A stretch of DNA of 64,000 nucleotides from Bacillus sp. S3 (GTDB lineage: Bacteria; Bacillota; Bacilli; Bacillales; Cytobacillaceae). Where the stretch lies: the NCBI RefSeq assembly GCF_005154805.1, contig NZ_CP039727.1, positions 617,501-681,500 of the forward strand, read 5' to 3'. Within the stretch, counting starts at the first letter, position 1; each line of letters begins with the position of its first letter. Positions 63,330 to 64,000 of this stretch are shown here, in pieces. The notes beneath the pieces are model-generated. The model was given only the letters and a program-made list of their open reading frames with translations. It was not told the origin of the DNA and searched no databases. A program made the translations under genes and the position numbers.

Positions 63330-63896
63330 ATGGGGATTTATGAAAGTGAATTACCAGGAGTAAAAGTTATTGAACCAAATGTGTTTAGTGATCATCGTGG
63401 ATGGTTTATGGAGTCGTTTAGTGATGAATGGTTTATTAAAGAAGGAATAAGCACTGTTTTTGTTCAGGATAATCATTCACTTTCTGTATCAAGTGGTACC
63501 TTACGGGGGTTACATTATCAATTAATTCCAAAAGCCCAGGCAAAGCTTGTCCGCTGTACAAGAGGTGCTATCTTTGATGTTGCAATCGATATTCGAAAGG
63601 GTAGTCCTGCATTTGGTATGTGGTTTGGAATTGAATTAAGTGCAGTTAATCGAAAACAGTTGTTCATTCCAAAAGGATTTGCTCATGGTTTTATGACATT
63701 AACAGATGATACAGAAGTTCAATATAAGGTGGATGCCTTTTATGATCCTCAGTTCGACAGGGGCATTAAATGGAATGACCCAGCAATTGGGATAGTGTGG
63801 CCAGCTTCACTTACCCCAATATTATCAGCTAAGGATCAATCTAATCCAAATTTAGCTGATATAGAGAATAATTTTATCTATGGAGAAAAACTATGA
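63330..63896 (+). CDS. rfbC: dTDP-4-dehydrorhamnose 3,5-epimerase
   Basis: A 188-residue RmlC-type cupin. The motifs FSDHRGWFMESFSDEWF, FVQDNHSLSVSSGTLRGLHYQ (catalytic His in LRGLHYQ), DVAIDIRKGSPAFG and IPKGFAHGFMTL are complete. It epimerises C3 and C5 of dTDP-4-keto-6-deoxyglucose for dTDP-L-rhamnose synthesis in cell-surface polysaccharide. ACGAGGTG precedes the ATG at 63330; the GTG at 63321 overlaps that site. It is coupled to rfbD by ATGA. Confidence 0.94.
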   Translation: MGIYESELPGVKVIEPNVFSDHRGWFMESFSDEWFIKEGISTVFVQDNHSLSVSSGTLRGLHYQLIPKAQAKLVRCTRGAIFDVAIDIRKGSPAFGMWFGIELSAVNRKQLFIPKGFAHGFMTLTDDTEVQYKVDAFYDPQFDRGIKWNDPAIGIVWPASLTPILSAKDQSNPNLADIENNFIYGEKL

Positions 63897-64000
63897 AAAT
63901 ACTTGTTACAGGTTCGACAGGGCAGCTTGGTTTTGATGTGATGAAAGAAGGGCATAGCCGTGGGATGGATATGATTGGAGTGGGGTCAAAAGATTTAAAT
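63893..64000 (+). CDS. rfbD: dTDP-4-dehydrorhamnose reductase (5' part)
   Basis: The gene begins at 63893, overlapping the rfbC stop, and runs off the end of the window. The 36 visible residues begin MKILVTGSTGQLGFDVMKE, the Rossmann glycine motif GxxGxLG of RmlD, which makes dTDP-L-rhamnose with NADPH. GGAGAAAAACT is the ribosome site. The gene order rfbC-rfbD supports the call. Confidence 0.88.
   Translation, partial: MKILVTGSTGQLGFDVMKEGHSRGMDMIGVGSKDLN

Overview
The window reads as chromosomal DNA of an endospore-forming Bacillaceae, probably close to Neobacillus, Mesobacillus or Bacillus. This is inferred from AT-rich, low-GC coding sequence, strong AGGAGG-type ribosome binding sites, sporulation-type sensor kinases, a Fur-controlled YclNOPQ-type siderophore importer, Firmicute type-2 GalT, a ComK relic, and homologs of ykuK, bioY, guaD, catE, rocB and tcyP. 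No rRNA, tRNA, CRISPR array or convincing riboswitch was seen.

Layout. 1-2300: the end of an arsB-like pump, an Sm-like repeat protein and a lipoprotein. 2400-6200: Fur-box-controlled yclNOPQ. 6350-8440: a cytosolic PAS histidine kinase convergent with ykuK. 8800-13700: two convergent secreted M14 carboxypeptidases. 14170-17500: a 52-aa zinc-ribbon protein, bioY, a sodium:alanine symporter and guanine deaminase. 17660-20450: a GntR/YtrA-type operon with an ABC exporter. 20530-33880: a galactose island, made of galK-galT-galM-lacI-type regulator, a membrane-anchored sugar sensor with a YesM/YesN two-component pair, and mglBAC. 33945-35990 (minus strand): a lipoprotein, ECF sigma factor and RskA-type anti-sigma operon with its own ECF-like promoter. 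36000-40350: YeiH, an M20 amidohydrolase and a membrane/PstS-like fusion.

40530-47230 is a ketone-body/short-chain acid island: scoAB, thiolase, a GntP-type permease and 3-hydroxybutyrate dehydrogenase. It has two sigma-54 promoters, three TTCCG-N6-CGGAA palindromes as likely activator sites, a cre roadblock and its own sigma-54 activator. A membrane PAS kinase follows. 49110-54920 holds an IclR regulator divergent from two amidinotransferase-fold (DDAH-like) enzymes, an amino-acid permease and rocB, possibly a guanidino-compound pathway. tcyP, a PAP2 phosphatase, a C-terminally truncated UDP-glucose dehydrogenase and catE follow.

59150-63300 is a decayed accessory region. It contains a broken cell-wall-repeat-like gene, a complete but inactivated comK paralog, an intact HTH gene on what looks like a small mobile unit abutting a truncated HAD phosphatase gene, and repeat tails. 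The window ends in a dTDP-rhamnose operon (rfbC, start of rfbD).

The most striking global feature is an interspersed palindromic repeat built on GGTGTCAGGCACC / GGTGCCTGACACC. It occurs at twelve intergenic loci, is absent from operon interiors, and often directly abuts or supplies stop codons.
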